Shown piece after piece: positions 26,378 through 36,243 of a stretch of DNA of 64,000 nucleotides. The position numbers were made by a program, and so were the translations under genes. Numbering within the stretch: the stretch's first letter is position 1; the number at the start of each line of letters is the position of its first letter. The DNA is from Betaproteobacteria bacterium (lineage in GTDB: Bacteria; Pseudomonadota; Gammaproteobacteria; Burkholderiales; Casimicrobiaceae), in the NCBI GenBank assembly GCA_016861105.1, contig BOKS01000013.1:62001-126000 (forward strand), written 5' to 3'. Below the pieces are notes generated by a model. That model searched no databases, was not told where the DNA came from, and saw nothing but the letters and a program-made list of their open reading frames with translations.

Positions 26378-28234
26378 GTGCCCAGCGACGTCGCGGGGAC
26401 GGCGGCGCCCGCGACGGGCGTCGCGCCGGCACCCTGGCTCGCGCGCGCGCTCGACGCGCTGGCGGTCGTGCTGCTGCTCGCCGCCGCCGGCGTGGCGCTG
26501 CTGCAGGTCGTCTTCCGCTACGGGCTCGACAACTCGCTGCCGTGGCCGGAGGAGTTCGCGCAGTGGATGTTCGTCTGGGCCGTCTTCGTCGGCGCCGGAC
26601 TCGCCGCGGCGCGCCGGGGCCACATCGTCGTCGGCACGTTCTCGTCGCGCCTGTCCGCGGCGGCGCAGGGTCGCCACCGCACGTTCGTCGACGGCTGCGT
26701 CGCGCTCGCGGCCACGATCCTGCTGGGCGAGGGCGCGTCGTTCGTCGCGAAGACCACCTACGTCTCGCCGGGACTGGGCTGGTCGTTCAAGTTCCTGTAT
26801 GCGGCGGTCCCGGCCTGCGGCCTGATCACGCTGGCGGGCCTCGCGCACGCGCGCTGGCGCGAGTCCGGCGTGCTCGTCGCGGCGCTCGCGCCCGTCGCCG
26901 CCGGCGTCGCGTCCTGGGCCCTGCTGGCGGCGGCGGGGCCGGCGTTCCCCGCGACCGCCGCCTCGGCGTCGCTGATGGTCGTGGCGCTCGCACTGATCGC
27001 CCTCGAGGTCCCGATCGCCCACGCGTTCGTCATCGGTACGTTCGTCGCGTTCGTTCCGCAGGGCGAGCTGATGCTGGTGACGGTCCCGCAGAACATGGGG
27101 ACGGCGCTCAACTCCTTCACGCTGCTGGCCATCCCGTTCTTCATCCTCGCCGCGTCGCTGATGAACCACGCCGGCATCACGCGCCGCCTCGTCGACCTCG
27201 CGAGCGCGCTGTTCGGGCACCTGCGCGGGGGGCTGGCGCACGTCAACGTGGCGACGAACACGATGATGGCCGGCGTCTCGGGATCGTCGATGGCGGACGC
27301 CGCGGCGATCGCCAAGATCCTCGTGCCGGAGATGACCCGCCGCGGCTACGCGCCGGCCTTCGGCTGCGCGCTGACCAGCGCGTCGGCCACCCTCGCGAAC
27401 CTGATCCCGCCGAGCCTCGGGCTCATCATCTACGGCGCGCTCGCGTCCGCGTCCGTGGGCGCGCTGTTCGTCGCCACGATCGTGCCCGGGCTGATGACGG
27501 CGGCGGCACTCGCGCTCGTCGTCCACCTCGTCGCCGGGCGCCGCCAGCGCGATCGCGAGCGCGCCGGATCCGCGGAGCGGCTCGCCGCGCTGCGCGTGGC
27601 GATCCCGGCGCTGCTGCTGCCGATCGTCATCGTCGGCGGCGTCCGCTTCGGCGTGTTCACGGCCACCGAGTCGGGCGCCGTCGCCGCCGCGTACGCGCTC
27701 GCCTGCGGCGCGCTCCTGTACCGCGCGCTCTCCGTGCGCTCGTTCGCGCTCGCCGCGCGCGAGGCGCTGCACGACACGGTCGCCGTCGCGTTCATCATCG
27801 CCGCCGCTTCTCCCTTCGCCTGGACGCTGACCGTCGACCAGGCGCCGCAGCGCGTCGCGGCGGCGCTGGGCGCCCTCGCGTCGAGCCCGGTGGCGCTGCT
27901 GCTGCTGATCAACGCCTTCCTGCTCGTCGTCGGCCTGTTCATGGAGATGATCGCGGCGATGGTGATCCTCGTGCCGATCCTCGTGCCGATGGTCAAAACC
28001 GCAGGCATCGACCCGGTGCACTTCGGCATCGTGCTCGTCCTCAACCTGGTGATCGGCGCCCTGACGCCCCCGCTGGGCATGCTGGCGTTCACGACCTCGC
28101 GTGTCGTCGGCACGCCGGTCACGCACGTGTTCCGCGCGCTGCTGCCGTTCCTGCTCGCGCTGCTCGGGGTCCTGCTCGCCGTCAGCTACGTGCCGGCGCT
28201 CACGGTCGGCGTGGCGCGGTGGCTGGGTCCGTGA
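26378..28234 (+). CDS. TRAP transporter fused DctQ-DctM permease
   Basis: Membrane protein of 618 residues from a GTG start, 13 bp after dctP. Residues about 20-180 are DctQ-like (VVFRYGLDNSLPWPEEFAQWMFVW, the DctQ hallmark); the rest is DctM-like with AGVSGSSMADAAAIAKIL near 305 and ATLANLIPPSLGLIIYG near 340. In many systems the two are separate genes; here they are one chain. It uses an ion gradient to import the solute caught by DctP. Confidence 0.92.
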   Translation: MPSDVAGTAAPATGVAPAPWLARALDALAVVLLLAAAGVALLQVVFRYGLDNSLPWPEEFAQWMFVWAVFVGAGLAAARRGHIVVGTFSSRLSAAAQGRHRTFVDGCVALAATILLGEGASFVAKTTYVSPGLGWSFKFLYAAVPACGLITLAGLAHARWRESGVLVAALAPVAAGVASWALLAAAGPAFPATAASASLMVVALALIALEVPIAHAFVIGTFVAFVPQGELMLVTVPQNMGTALNSFTLLAIPFFILAASLMNHAGITRRLVDLASALFGHLRGGLAHVNVATNTMMAGVSGSSMADAAAIAKILVPEMTRRGYAPAFGCALTSASATLANLIPPSLGLIIYGALASASVGALFVATIVPGLMTAAALALVVHLVAGRRQRDRERAGSAERLAALRVAIPALLLPIVIVGGVRFGVFTATESGAVAAAYALACGALLYRALSVRSFALAAREALHDTVAVAFIIAAASPFAWTLTVDQAPQRVAAALGALASSPVALLLLINAFLLVVGLFMEMIAAMVILVPILVPMVKTAGIDPVHFGIVLVLNLVIGALTPPLGMLAFTTSRVVGTPVTHVFRALLPFLLALLGVLLAVSYVPALTVGVARWLGP

Positions 28235-28253
28235 TGCACGGCCGACGGCCCCG

Positions 28254-29177
28254 ATGCCGCTGACCTTCGACGACCGCGCGATCGCGCTTCCCGCCGGGGC
28301 GTGGGCCGGGGCCGAGCGCGGCTGGGTGCGCCGCGACGGGCGCCCGCTGCTCGCCTTCACGCCCGGGGCGCTGCGCCCCTACATCTTCCCGCTCTACACG
28401 CCGGCGGGCTTCGCCGTGACCAGCGAGGCGCCGGCCGACCATCCCCACCACCAGTCGCTGTGGATCGCCGCCGACCACGTGCACGCGCTCGTCCCGGCGA
28501 GCGAAGGGCGCGTGGAGGAGTACACGTACAACTTCTACCTCGACACCACGTTCCAGGGGCGGGCGCCCGGCCGTCTCGTGGGCACGTCGCTCGCGTGGCG
28601 CGCCGCGGGCGAGCGCGACGCCCTCGTGGAGCAGTCGATCGACTGGCGCGGGCCCGTGGAGTGGGCGGCGCCGCAGGGCCGCGTCATCCTCAGCGAGGTG
28701 CGCCGGCACGCGATCCGGGCGCTCGCCCGGGCGACGCTGGTCGTCGTGCGCTCGCGGCTCGCGGCCGCGGCGTGGCCGGTGCGCATCGGGCCGACCCGCC
28801 ACGCGTGGTTCAACGTGCGCGTGGCCGAGTCGATGCAGGCGCTGCACGGCGGCACGATCCGCCGCGAGGACGGCACGGACGTCGGCCGCGACCAGACGCC
28901 ACAGGCGCGCTGGATCGACTACGCGGGTCCGGTGGGCGGCGGGCACGTGGCGGGCATCGCGGTGCTGCCGCTGTCCGCGCATCCCGACACCTGGTGGTTC
29001 GTCGCCGACTGGGGCGTGGTGACGTGGAATCCGTGGCGGCGTAGCGCGCAGGACCTCGCCCCGGCGCAAGCGCTGGAGATCGCGGTGGCCGTGGTCGCGC
29101 ACGACGGCGAGGCGCGCCCGGACGACCTCGCATCCTGGCACCGGGAGTGCATCGAGATGGAGAGCGCACTGCGATGA
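28254..29177 (+). CDS. DUF6807 family protein (formerly PmoA-like)
   Basis: Protein of 307 residues. The diagnostic segment DHPHHQSLWIAADHVH at about 62-77 and the DTTFQGR and W(F)VADWGVVTWNPW stretches match the DUF6807 family (Pfam lists it under an old name PmoA, unrelated to methane monooxygenase). The function is unknown; members often sit near sugar or polyol catabolism genes. Its stop overlaps the FAH-family start (ATGA), so it is co-translated with that enzyme and follows the TRAP transporter closely. Conserved His pairs suggest a metal or substrate site. No signal peptide is seen. Confidence 0.8.
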   Translation: MPLTFDDRAIALPAGAWAGAERGWVRRDGRPLLAFTPGALRPYIFPLYTPAGFAVTSEAPADHPHHQSLWIAADHVHALVPASEGRVEEYTYNFYLDTTFQGRAPGRLVGTSLAWRAAGERDALVEQSIDWRGPVEWAAPQGRVILSEVRRHAIRALARATLVVVRSRLAAAAWPVRIGPTRHAWFNVRVAESMQALHGGTIRREDGTDVGRDQTPQARWIDYAGPVGGGHVAGIAVLPLSAHPDTWWFVADWGVVTWNPWRRSAQDLAPAQALEIAVAVVAHDGEARPDDLASWHRECIEMESALR

Positions 29178-29950
29178 AATGGCTGCGTTACGAGAGCGCC
29201 GAGGGGCCCCGCTACGGCCTGCTGACGGGCACGACGATCGCCGACGTCGAAGGCACGCCGTTCTCCGCCTGGCGCGCCACCGGACGCGAGACGCCGCTCG
29301 CGGAAGCGCGGCTGCTCGCGCCCGTCGTGCCCCGGCGCGTGTTCGGCGCCGGCCTCAACTACGTCGCGCACATCCGCGAGGTCGGCGCCTCCACGCCGGC
29401 GTTCCCGATGCTGTTCATGAAGCCGGACAGCGCGGTGATCGGGCACGGCGCGCCGATCGTCTATCCGCGCGAGGCGCGGGAAGTGCACTACGAGGCGGAG
29501 CTCGCGGTCGTGATCGGACGCAGCGCGCGCCGCGTGAGCGAGACCGACGCGCGCAGCGTGGTGCTCGGCTACACGTGCGCGAACGACGTCTCCGAGCGCG
29601 TGATCCAGCGCGCGGAGATGGCGATGGGCACGCTCCTCGTCGGCAAGGGCTACGACGGCTTCTGCCCGCTGGGACCGGTCGTGGACACCGACGTCGATCC
29701 GTCGGACCTCGCCATCCGCGCGATCGTCAACGGCACGGTTCGCCAGGACAGCCGCACCTCCGACCTCCTGTTCGGCGTCGAGGCCCTCGTCGCCTACCTG
29801 TCGCGCGCCATCACGCTGCAGCCGGGCGACGTGATCATCACCGGCACGCCGGCCGGCGTCGGCCCGATCGTCCCGGGCGACGTCGTGGACATCGCCATCG
29901 AGGGCCTCGGAACGCTGTCGAACCCGGTCGTTGCCGAGCCGACGGGGTGA
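29174..29950 (+). CDS. Fumarylacetoacetate hydrolase family protein
   Basis: Cytoplasmic enzyme of 258 residues in the FAH superfamily. The conserved parts are the GLNYVAHI region, FMKPDSAVIG, the metal-binding Glu pair in YEAELAVVIGR, DVSERVIQ and the C-terminal ITGTPAGVG. Family members cleave or decarboxylate 2-oxo or beta-diketo acids (acylpyruvase, oxaloacetate decarboxylase, 2-keto-3-deoxy acid dehydratase and similar). Its place behind a TRAP transporter and DUF6807 suggests it handles the imported acid. The start at 29174 overlaps the upstream stop by 4 bp. Confidence 0.9.
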   Translation: MKWLRYESAEGPRYGLLTGTTIADVEGTPFSAWRATGRETPLAEARLLAPVVPRRVFGAGLNYVAHIREVGASTPAFPMLFMKPDSAVIGHGAPIVYPREAREVHYEAELAVVIGRSARRVSETDARSVVLGYTCANDVSERVIQRAEMAMGTLLVGKGYDGFCPLGPVVDTDVDPSDLAIRAIVNGTVRQDSRTSDLLFGVEALVAYLSRAITLQPGDVIITGTPAGVGPIVPGDVVDIAIEGLGTLSNPVVAEPTG

Positions 29951-30143
29951 TGCGGATGCGTGGACCGAACCGCCCCGTGGTTCGGGCGTCGGGGCAGTTC
30001 CCGGCGGGACGCCGACGACCGCTCGACCTGCCGGCGGGAGGAAGCCGGTTCCGCTGCCTTCGCCGCATCGTCCGGCACGGCGGCACGACACGACCGCTCG
30101 CAGCCCGACGAGGCTCCGGTGCGCCGCGCCGCGCGCGCCGCCG

Positions 30144-31208
30144 TCAGCGCGCCGAGCGCAGCGCCTGCGCGAGGTGCCACACGGCGCTCGCGTACAGCCG
30201 GCTGCGGTTGTAGCGCGTGATCACGTAGAAATTGTGGAACGCGAGCCAGTAGCTCGCGGCGTCGGCCGACTCCTCGAGCATGAGCACCGCGACCGGGTCG
30301 GGCTCCACGTCGACCGGCAGCGGGCTCGTGGCCACGCCTTCGCGGTTCCACGCGGCGAGCGGGCGACGCTCCGACAGCCCGCCGTCGAGCCTGCGCAGCA
30401 CGCCGTCGCGGTCGGGCGGATCGATCGTGGCGCGCATCATCACCGGCTGCCCGGGCTTCCAGTCGTGCGCGACGAAGTAGTTCGCCACCGAGCCGATGGC
30501 GTCGTCGGCGCTGCGCCACAGGTCGACCACGCCGCTGCCGTCGAAGTCGACGGCGTAGCGCCTGTAGCTGCCCGGCATGAACTGCGGCAGCCCCATCGCG
30601 CCCGCGAACGAACCGCGCGGCGCGAGCGGCGAGAAGCCCTGCTCGCGCGCGAGCAGCAGGAACTCCCTCAACTCGCCGCGGAAGAAGGTCGAGCGTCGCG
30701 GGTAGTCGAACGCGAGCGTGGCGAGCGCGTCGATGACGCGGTGGCTGCCGGTGACGCGGCCGTAGGCGGTCTCGACGCCTAGGATCGCGACGATCAGCTC
30801 CGCGGGGACGCCGGTGTCCGCCTGCGCGCGGGCGAGCGCCTGAGCGTGCGACGACCAGAACGCGAGCCCGGCCTCGATGCGCTCGGGCGCGAGGAAGGGT
30901 CGCGCGTACTCGTGCCACTTCGGCGGCTCCATCACCGGCCGGTTCATCAGCTCGACGATGCGCGGCTGGAAGCGTGCCGCGGCGAGCCACCGGTCGAGGT
31001 CGGCCGCGGCGAAGCCGTGCTCGTCGCGCATCTCGGCCATGAACGCGCGCACCTCGTCGCGCGCCGGATACGCGGCGCGACGCTCGTCGGCGTTCTGGCG
31101 CTTCGATCCCGCGGTCTGCGCGGTCGCAGCGCCGCAGAAGGCCAGCGCGGCGACGAGTGCCGCGGCGGCGAGGCGAAGCCTGGGGATGACCACGAAGCGT
31201 GTGCGCAA
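30144..31208 (-). CDS. Lytic murein transglycosylase, MltB family
   Basis: Protein of 354 residues with an export signal (residues about 8-30, cleaved after ATA) and an SLT_2 domain. The catalytic glutamate is E146 in [26 protein letters not shown] and the [15 protein letters not shown] stretch complete the site. It cleaves the glycan strand of peptidoglycan in the periplasm. The start is probably TTG at 31206-31208; a GTG five codons in (31191-31193) is an alternative. No lipobox is seen, so it would be soluble. Confidence 0.88.
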   Translation of the reverse strand: MRTRFVVIPRLRLAAAALVAALAFCGAATAQTAGSKRQNADERRAAYPARDEVRAFMAEMRDEHGFAAADLDRWLAAARFQPRIVELMNRPVMEPPKWHEYARPFLAPERIEAGLAFWSSHAQALARAQADTGVPAELIVAILGVETAYGRVTGSHRVIDALATLAFDYPRRSTFFRGELREFLLLAREQGFSPLAPRGSFAGAMGLPQFMPGSYRRYAVDFDGSGVVDLWRSADDAIGSVANYFVAHDWKPGQPVMMRATIDPPDRDGVLRRLDGGLSERRPLAAWNREGVATSPLPVDVEPDPVAVLMLEESADAASYWLAFHNFYVITRYNRSRLYASAVWHLAQALRSAR

Positions 31209-31279
31209 CCGGAGCTGCGCCCGATGGTATCATCGCCGGCCCTCGCGGCGTGCCACGCGGCGCCGGCGCGCGGCACGCG

Positions 31280-32329
31280 ATGCTCTATCCCCTCGTCCGT
31301 CCGTTCCTCTTCGCGCTCGATCCGGAGACCGCGCACCACGTCACCTTCGGCGGCCTCGACGTCGCCGCGCGCTGGCACGTCGCGCAGCTGGCGCTGCCTC
31401 GCGTCCCCGACGACCCGGTCGAAGTCATGGGGATCGCGTTCCCCAACCGCATCGGGCTCGCCGCCGGCCTCGACAAGAACGCCGAGCACATCGACGCCCT
31501 GGCCGCGCTCGGCTTCGGCCACGTCGAGTGCGGGACGGTGACGCCGCGCCCGCAGCCCGGCAACCCCAAGCCGCGGCTGTTCCGCATCGTCGCCGCGCGC
31601 GCGCTCGTCAACCGGATGGGGTTCAACAACGACGGCCTCGACACGTTCGTCGCCAACCGCGCGCGGGCGCGCTGGACCGGCGTGGTCGGACTCAACATCG
31701 GCAAGAACTTCGACACGCCGAACGAGCGCGCCGCGGACGACTACGTCGCGTGCCTGCGCGGCTGCTACGCGCTCGCGTCCTACGTGACCGTCAACGTGAG
31801 CTCGCCGAACACCAGGGGCCTGCGCGACCTGCAGCACGAGGAGGCGCTCGGCGCGCTGGTGGCGACGCTCAAGGCCGAGCAGGCGGCGCTGGCCGACCGG
31901 CACGGGCGCTACGTCCCGCTCGCGCTCAAGATCGCCCCCGACCTCGCGCCGGCGGCGATCGACGGCATCGCGAAGCTGTGCACCAGGCGGCGCGTCGACG
32001 CGATCGTCGCGACGAACACGACGCTTTCGCGCGACGGCGTCGAAGGGCTGCCGCACGCGGACGAGGCGGGAGGGCTCTCCGGCGCGCCGCTGCGCGACCG
32101 CGCGACGAACGTCGTGCGGCGGCTGGCGCGCGCGCTCGACGGCGCGCTGCCGGTGATCGGCGCGGGCGGCGTGATGAGCGGCGAGGACGCGCGCGAGAAG
32201 CTCGACGCGGGAGCGTCGCTCGTGCAGCTCTACACCGGGCTCGTCTACCGGGGGCCCGGGCTCGTCGCGGAGTGCGTGCGGGCGACGCGCGGCCACGCCA
32301 CGCCGCGCCGGCGCCGCTCAGGCCGCTGA
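31280..32329 (+). CDS. pyrD: Dihydroorotate dehydrogenase (quinone)
   Basis: Class 2 dihydroorotate dehydrogenase of 349 residues. The N-terminus [20 protein letters not shown] is the membrane-associated helical part; [10 protein letters not shown], the catalytic Ser in [18 protein letters not shown] and the FMN-binding [11 protein letters not shown] follow. It oxidises dihydroorotate with a membrane quinone in pyrimidine synthesis. A TATCAT box lies at 31228. It runs towards the MaoC gene and overlaps it by 12 bp at the 3' ends. Confidence 0.95.
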   Translation: MLYPLVRPFLFALDPETAHHVTFGGLDVAARWHVAQLALPRVPDDPVEVMGIAFPNRIGLAAGLDKNAEHIDALAALGFGHVECGTVTPRPQPGNPKPRLFRIVAARALVNRMGFNNDGLDTFVANRARARWTGVVGLNIGKNFDTPNERAADDYVACLRGCYALASYVTVNVSSPNTRGLRDLQHEEALGALVATLKAEQAALADRHGRYVPLALKIAPDLAPAAIDGIAKLCTRRRVDAIVATNTTLSRDGVEGLPHADEAGGLSGAPLRDRATNVVRRLARALDGALPVIGAGGVMSGEDAREKLDAGASLVQLYTGLVYRGPGLVAECVRATRGHATPRRRRSGR

Positions 32330-32797
32330 CCCGCGGCCCGTCGGGTCGTCGCCGACGAGCATCTTCGCCTCGGCGCTCGCCACCAGTCCGCCGTCCTGGT
32401 TGCGGCACTCGCCGTGCGCCACGACGATGCCGCCGGCGAGCTTCGGCTTGTCGATCCGCTCGACGAATCTCCACGTCGTGGCCAGCGTGTCGCCGGGGTA
32501 GACAGGCGCGAGGAAGCGCACGTGGTGCTCGAGGTAGCCGATCGCCGTGCCCTGGAAGCGCATCCCGAGCGAGGCGCCCATGATCGCCGAGGTGAGCATG
32601 CCGTGCAGGATGCGTCCGCCATAGCGCGCGCCGCGCGCGTAGGTCTCGTCGACGTGGTGCGGATTGAAGTCGCCGATCAGGCCCGCCCCGAGCACGAGGT
32701 GCGTCTCCGTGACCGTCATCGTGCTCGTGAACGCGTCGCCAACCACCACCTCGGTGTAGCGCAGGCCCTGGCCGTCCGCTCCCGGGCCGCGGATCAC
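32318..32797 (-). CDS. MaoC-like dehydratase (hot-dog fold)
   Basis: Protein of 159 residues with the R-hydratase signature [26 protein letters not shown] at about 40-65, which carries the catalytic Asp and His. It probably hydrates a trans-enoyl-CoA or related acyl-CoA. A GTG at 32795-32797 overlaps the stop of the upstream CinA-like gene by 4 bp. The 3' end overlaps the convergent pyrD by 12 bp. Confidence 0.85.
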   Translation of the reverse strand: MIRGPGADGQGLRYTEVVVGDAFTSTMTVTETHLVLGAGLIGDFNPHHVDETYARGARYGGRILHGMLTSAIMGASLGMRFQGTAIGYLEHHVRFLAPVYPGDTLATTWRFVERIDKPKLAGGIVVAHGECRNQDGGLVASAEAKMLVGDDPTGRGSAA

Positions 32798-33555
32798 GGC
32801 GCTTTCCCCGGCGGGACCTCGAACGGGAAGCCGGACGCCTCGACGCCCGCGAGCAGGTGCGCGAACGCCGGGACCACGTCCGCCGCCGCGCCGCGCACGC
32901 CGAGCTCGAGCCGCCGCCGGCCGCCGTCCCCGACGAACGACGGCAGGCTGAACAGCTTGGCGCCCGGGAAGCGCGCGACGTTCTCGCTCATCAGCGGCAG
33001 CAGCTGGCTCTCGCCGGCGTCCCAGACGACGACCATGCGCTCGAGCGGAGGCTCGCGTCGCAGCTGCGGATAGTGCGTGGCCAGCACCCAGTCCATCATC
33101 GGCCAGGCCATCTGCGGGAAGCCGGGCATGAAGTGGTGGTCGCGGATCGAGAATGCGGCCACGTTGTTCACCGGGTTGGGGATGAGCGTCGCGCCGTCCG
33201 GGAACTCGGCCATCAGCACGCGGTGCGGATAGGCCTGCGCGCCGAAGCGCGCCACGATGCCGGCGATGGCCTCCGGGTGCGGGACGAGCGGCACGCCCAG
33301 GGCCCCGGCGGCTGCCTGGCGCGTGTGATCGTCGGGCGTGGCCCCGATGCCGCCGAAGCTGAACACGATGTCCCCGCGCGCGAAGGTGTCGCGCAGCAGC
33401 GCCGTGAGCCGGGCGCGGTCGTCGCCGACGTAGTGCGCGTAGTCGAGCGCGAGCCCGCGCGCGCCGAGCGTGGCGATCACCTGCGGCAGGTGCTTGTCGG
33501 CGCGCTTCCCGGTCAGGATCTCGTCGCCGATGACGAAGGCGCCGATGCTTCGCAT
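32794..33555 (-). CDS. CinA/MoCF-type molybdopterin-binding domain protein
   Basis: Protein of 253 residues. The N-terminal MoCF_biosynth domain has VIGDEILTGKRADKH at about 8-22 and the GGIGATPDDHT motif near 70, as in the N-terminal half of CinA. It lacks the C-terminal nicotinamide-nucleotide amidase domain. The biochemical role is uncertain (pyrophosphatase-like activity is known for related proteins). I took the ATG at 33553-33555; a longer frame to 33606 runs into the GGGGAAT repeat. Confidence 0.8.
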   Translation of the reverse strand: MRSIGAFVIGDEILTGKRADKHLPQVIATLGARGLALDYAHYVGDDRARLTALLRDTFARGDIVFSFGGIGATPDDHTRQAAAGALGVPLVPHPEAIAGIVARFGAQAYPHRVLMAEFPDGATLIPNPVNNVAAFSIRDHHFMPGFPQMAWPMMDWVLATHYPQLRREPPLERMVVVWDAGESQLLPLMSENVARFPGAKLFSLPSFVGDGGRRRLELGVRGAAADVVPAFAHLLAGVEASGFPFEVPPGKAP

Positions 33556-33572
33556 GGGGGGCGGCGCGGAAA

Positions 33573-33687
33573 GGGGAACGGGGGATGGGGAATGGGCAGT
33601 CGCCACGGGCGTCGCCGACGTCCTTCCAGGCAGGATCTCCGAGCCGCGACCGGCTCCCTATCCCCTGTTCCCCATTCCCCATTCCCC
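33573..33687. repeat. Inverted GGGGAAT-type repeat element
   Basis: GGGGAACGGGGGATGGGGAA (33573-33592) and, about 67 bp further on, the complementary CCCC-TATTCC-type array at 33659-33687 form an imperfect inverted repeat of a GGGGAAT unit. Such arrays resemble small intergenic palindromic repeats of other GC-rich proteobacteria. It lies between the CinA-like gene and the DUF1631 gene, where a stem could form in the transcript. Confidence 0.6.
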
Positions 33688-33692
33688 GCCGT

Positions 33693-36044
33693 TCACGCAG
33701 ACACCTCCGCCATCTTCCCTTCCATCTGCTGCATCATGCTGCTGAACGCGCGGTCGATCAGCGGCTCGGCCTCGACCACGCGCGCACGGTCCTCGCGGAA
33801 GTACTCGGCGAGCTCGTCGGCGGTGATCGAAAGCGCCTTCTGGCCCTGCCGGTTGGTGAAGAGGTAGGTGCCGCGCAGCGGGCTGACCCACGCGAGCTTC
33901 GCGAACGCCAGCTGGCCGTCCGCGCTCTCGAACTCGACCCACATGCCGCGCTCGAGGCTGCGCGCGATCTCGAGGTACTCGTCCTCCAGCAGCTCGCGCT
34001 CGGGCTCGGGCGGCGGCGCCGGCGCCATCGCCTCGGCCAGCGCCTGCGCCTTCTCGGCCGCCTGCTCGTCGCCGGCGGCCTTGGCGACCTCGGCCTGCGC
34101 CTTCGCCTGCTCGGCGACGGCCGCGGTCGGCGACTCGACGTGCGCGAGCGACGGCTTGACCGCCGCCGCGTGCGCCTCGACGAGGTTCGCCATGAACGGC
34201 TCGCGGTCGTCGGGCGCCCAGCGCTGCTGCTGCATGCCGGCGTTGAGGCGCTTGAGCAGCGACGGCAGAAGCGCGACCAGGTGCCTGCGGTCCTCGGACG
34301 TCCGCTTCGGCTGCACGCTCCAGACGAGGTCCTCGAGCGTGGTCACGCCCGACGTCCACGCCTCGCTGTCCTCGCCGCTGCCCACGTAGATCGACGCGAG
34401 CGCGCCGACCCAGTACTGGCGGAGGAACGCGGCGAGGAACGCGGGGACCGGGTAGGACTCGATGCGCTTCTCCACCTCGGCGCGCGCGACCGCGATCGCG
34501 ACGTCGTGGCGGTCGCGGTGGTTGATCTCCTCCGCGTTGGTCGCGATGTTGGCCTCGGCGGCCTTCTCCTCCTCGGCGAGGAAGGACTCGAGCTCGCCGC
34601 GCAGGTCCTCGAAGAGCGTGAGGTCCTCGCTGAACTTCTCCAGCACGGCGTGGACGATGCGCTCGATCTCGCGGTACAGCGGGTCGTCCGAGCCCATCAC
34701 CGGCGACCAGCCGAGCCCCGCCTGCGCGAGCTCGTTGACCAGCAGCCGCGCGGGGTGCGTCTTCTTCGCGAAGAACGCGCCGTCCAGCATCGCCGCCTTC
34801 AGCACCGGGATCTGCAGGCGGGCGAGCAGCGCCTTGATGCCGTCCGGCAGGTCCTTCGTCTCGAAGATGAAGTCGAACAGCATCGCGACCATCTCGATCG
34901 TCATCGACTCGAGCTGGTTCGCCCTGTGTCCGAGCGGTGACTCCTGGAGGTCGCGCAGGACGTTGTGCAGTCCCACGGGAATGCCCGCGAACTGCACCTG
35001 CGCGCCGCCGATGTCGAAGTTCGTCTGCCCGGCCTGCAGCCGCGTCAGGCCCTCGTGCAGGTCCGCCGTCGAGATGATCGGCGCGCCCGGCACGTAGCCG
35101 GACGGCGTCGGCGGCATCGGCACGAACGCGCGGCCCGGCGACGACGGCGCGCCGGGCATCTGGATCGGCGGGAAGTCGAGGTCGGCGGCCGACGGCGCGT
35201 CGAACGACGGCGGCGCGTACGACGCGGGGGGCACGGGCCCGGGAGCCGGCATGCCCGCAGGCATGGGCGAAGCCATGCCGCCGTGCGCCGGGCGCATCGG
35301 CGCGCCGCCGGCGAACATCCGCTGGAACAGCGCCATCACGTCGACTTCGGCGTTGGCGGGCGGCGGGGCCTGCGTGCCGTGCCGGCGGGCGTCGCGCGCC
35401 CCGTATCCGCCGACGTTGACGGCGCGCATCGCGGCGGGGACGACGTGCAGTTCGGCGAGTCGCTTGTTGAGGTCGCCGTAGATCGCGTTCAGGTCGGCGA
35501 GCGACGCCTGGTTCAGCTCCTTCAGCACCTGGAACTTGATGCGCTGCTCGGTCTCGATCTCCTTCAGCGCCTCGGCGAACGCGTCGACGATCGACGCGGG
35601 CGCCATCGGGTTGCCGTCGGTCTCGAGGTCCGGGCGCCCCATCAGGTGGCCTACGCCCCGGTTGAGCTGCTGGAGCTCGTCGTGGCAGAGGTTCTCGACG
35701 ATCCGCTTGAGGTTGCCGCGGATGACGGACTCGTCCATCGTGGCGGTCTCGACCAGCGTGAGCTCGCCCGGCGGCGCGTGCGCGAACTCGGCCTTCTTCG
35801 CCTCGTTGCGCCCGGCGATGCCGTCGTCGATGCGGCGCTTGAGCCGCTTCTCGAAGTCGGCGAGCAGCGTCTCGCGCTGGCCCTGGAGCACGGCACGGGC
35901 GTCGAGCAGCATCTGCTGCTCCTCGCGCACGTCGGTGCGCATCGCCCGGTCCATCAGGACCTCGCCGACCTTGTTCAGGATGCCGGCGAACGCCGCGCGC
36001 ATGCGGCCGACGGCGAGATCCCGGCAGTCGCCGAGGATCTTCAT
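33693..36044 (-). CDS. DUF1631 domain-containing protein
   Basis: Large protein of 783 residues from the ATG at 36042-36044 (an upstream open frame reaches 36197). It matches the DUF1631 family, common in betaproteobacteria and of unknown function. The N-terminal third is helical and charged (ECRDL-like GDCRDLAVGRM start, then long coiled segments); residues about 235-300 are low-complexity Pro/Gly/Ala; the C-terminal 100 residues, with GMWVEFESADGQLAFAKLAWVS and YLFTNRQGQKA, resemble a PilZ-type fold. That would suit a cyclic-di-GMP or regulatory role, but the usual PilZ motif is not obvious. No signal peptide. Confidence 0.8.
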   Translation of the reverse strand: MKILGDCRDLAVGRMRAAFAGILNKVGEVLMDRAMRTDVREEQQMLLDARAVLQGQRETLLADFEKRLKRRIDDGIAGRNEAKKAEFAHAPPGELTLVETATMDESVIRGNLKRIVENLCHDELQQLNRGVGHLMGRPDLETDGNPMAPASIVDAFAEALKEIETEQRIKFQVLKELNQASLADLNAIYGDLNKRLAELHVVPAAMRAVNVGGYGARDARRHGTQAPPPANAEVDVMALFQRMFAGGAPMRPAHGGMASPMPAGMPAPGPVPPASYAPPSFDAPSAADLDFPPIQMPGAPSSPGRAFVPMPPTPSGYVPGAPIISTADLHEGLTRLQAGQTNFDIGGAQVQFAGIPVGLHNVLRDLQESPLGHRANQLESMTIEMVAMLFDFIFETKDLPDGIKALLARLQIPVLKAAMLDGAFFAKKTHPARLLVNELAQAGLGWSPVMGSDDPLYREIERIVHAVLEKFSEDLTLFEDLRGELESFLAEEEKAAEANIATNAEEINHRDRHDVAIAVARAEVEKRIESYPVPAFLAAFLRQYWVGALASIYVGSGEDSEAWTSGVTTLEDLVWSVQPKRTSEDRRHLVALLPSLLKRLNAGMQQQRWAPDDREPFMANLVEAHAAAVKPSLAHVESPTAAVAEQAKAQAEVAKAAGDEQAAEKAQALAEAMAPAPPPEPERELLEDEYLEIARSLERGMWVEFESADGQLAFAKLAWVSPLRGTYLFTNRQGQKALSITADELAEYFREDRARVVEAEPLIDRAFSSMMQQMEGKMAEVSA

Positions 36045-36243
36045 GGCGTCGCGCGGCGGCGTGCGACGCGCTGCGGCTTCCGTCGAGGTGGGATTCAAGC
36101 GCTGGTCCCCGGGCGGGCGCTCCGACGCCCGCGTTCGCGCGGAGATGGACGAAGGTTCAACGGCTTGCCGCGCACTCCCGCGAATCGACTGTAGCACGCA
36201 GCGCGCGCGCCCGCCACGACCGCGCCGGCCTGCCGCACTCCCC

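Noticed and set aside
28254..29177. Methane monooxygenase subunit (PmoA name in some databases)
   Set aside because: The protein is soluble, has no membrane helices and matches DUF6807 only; the name is historical.
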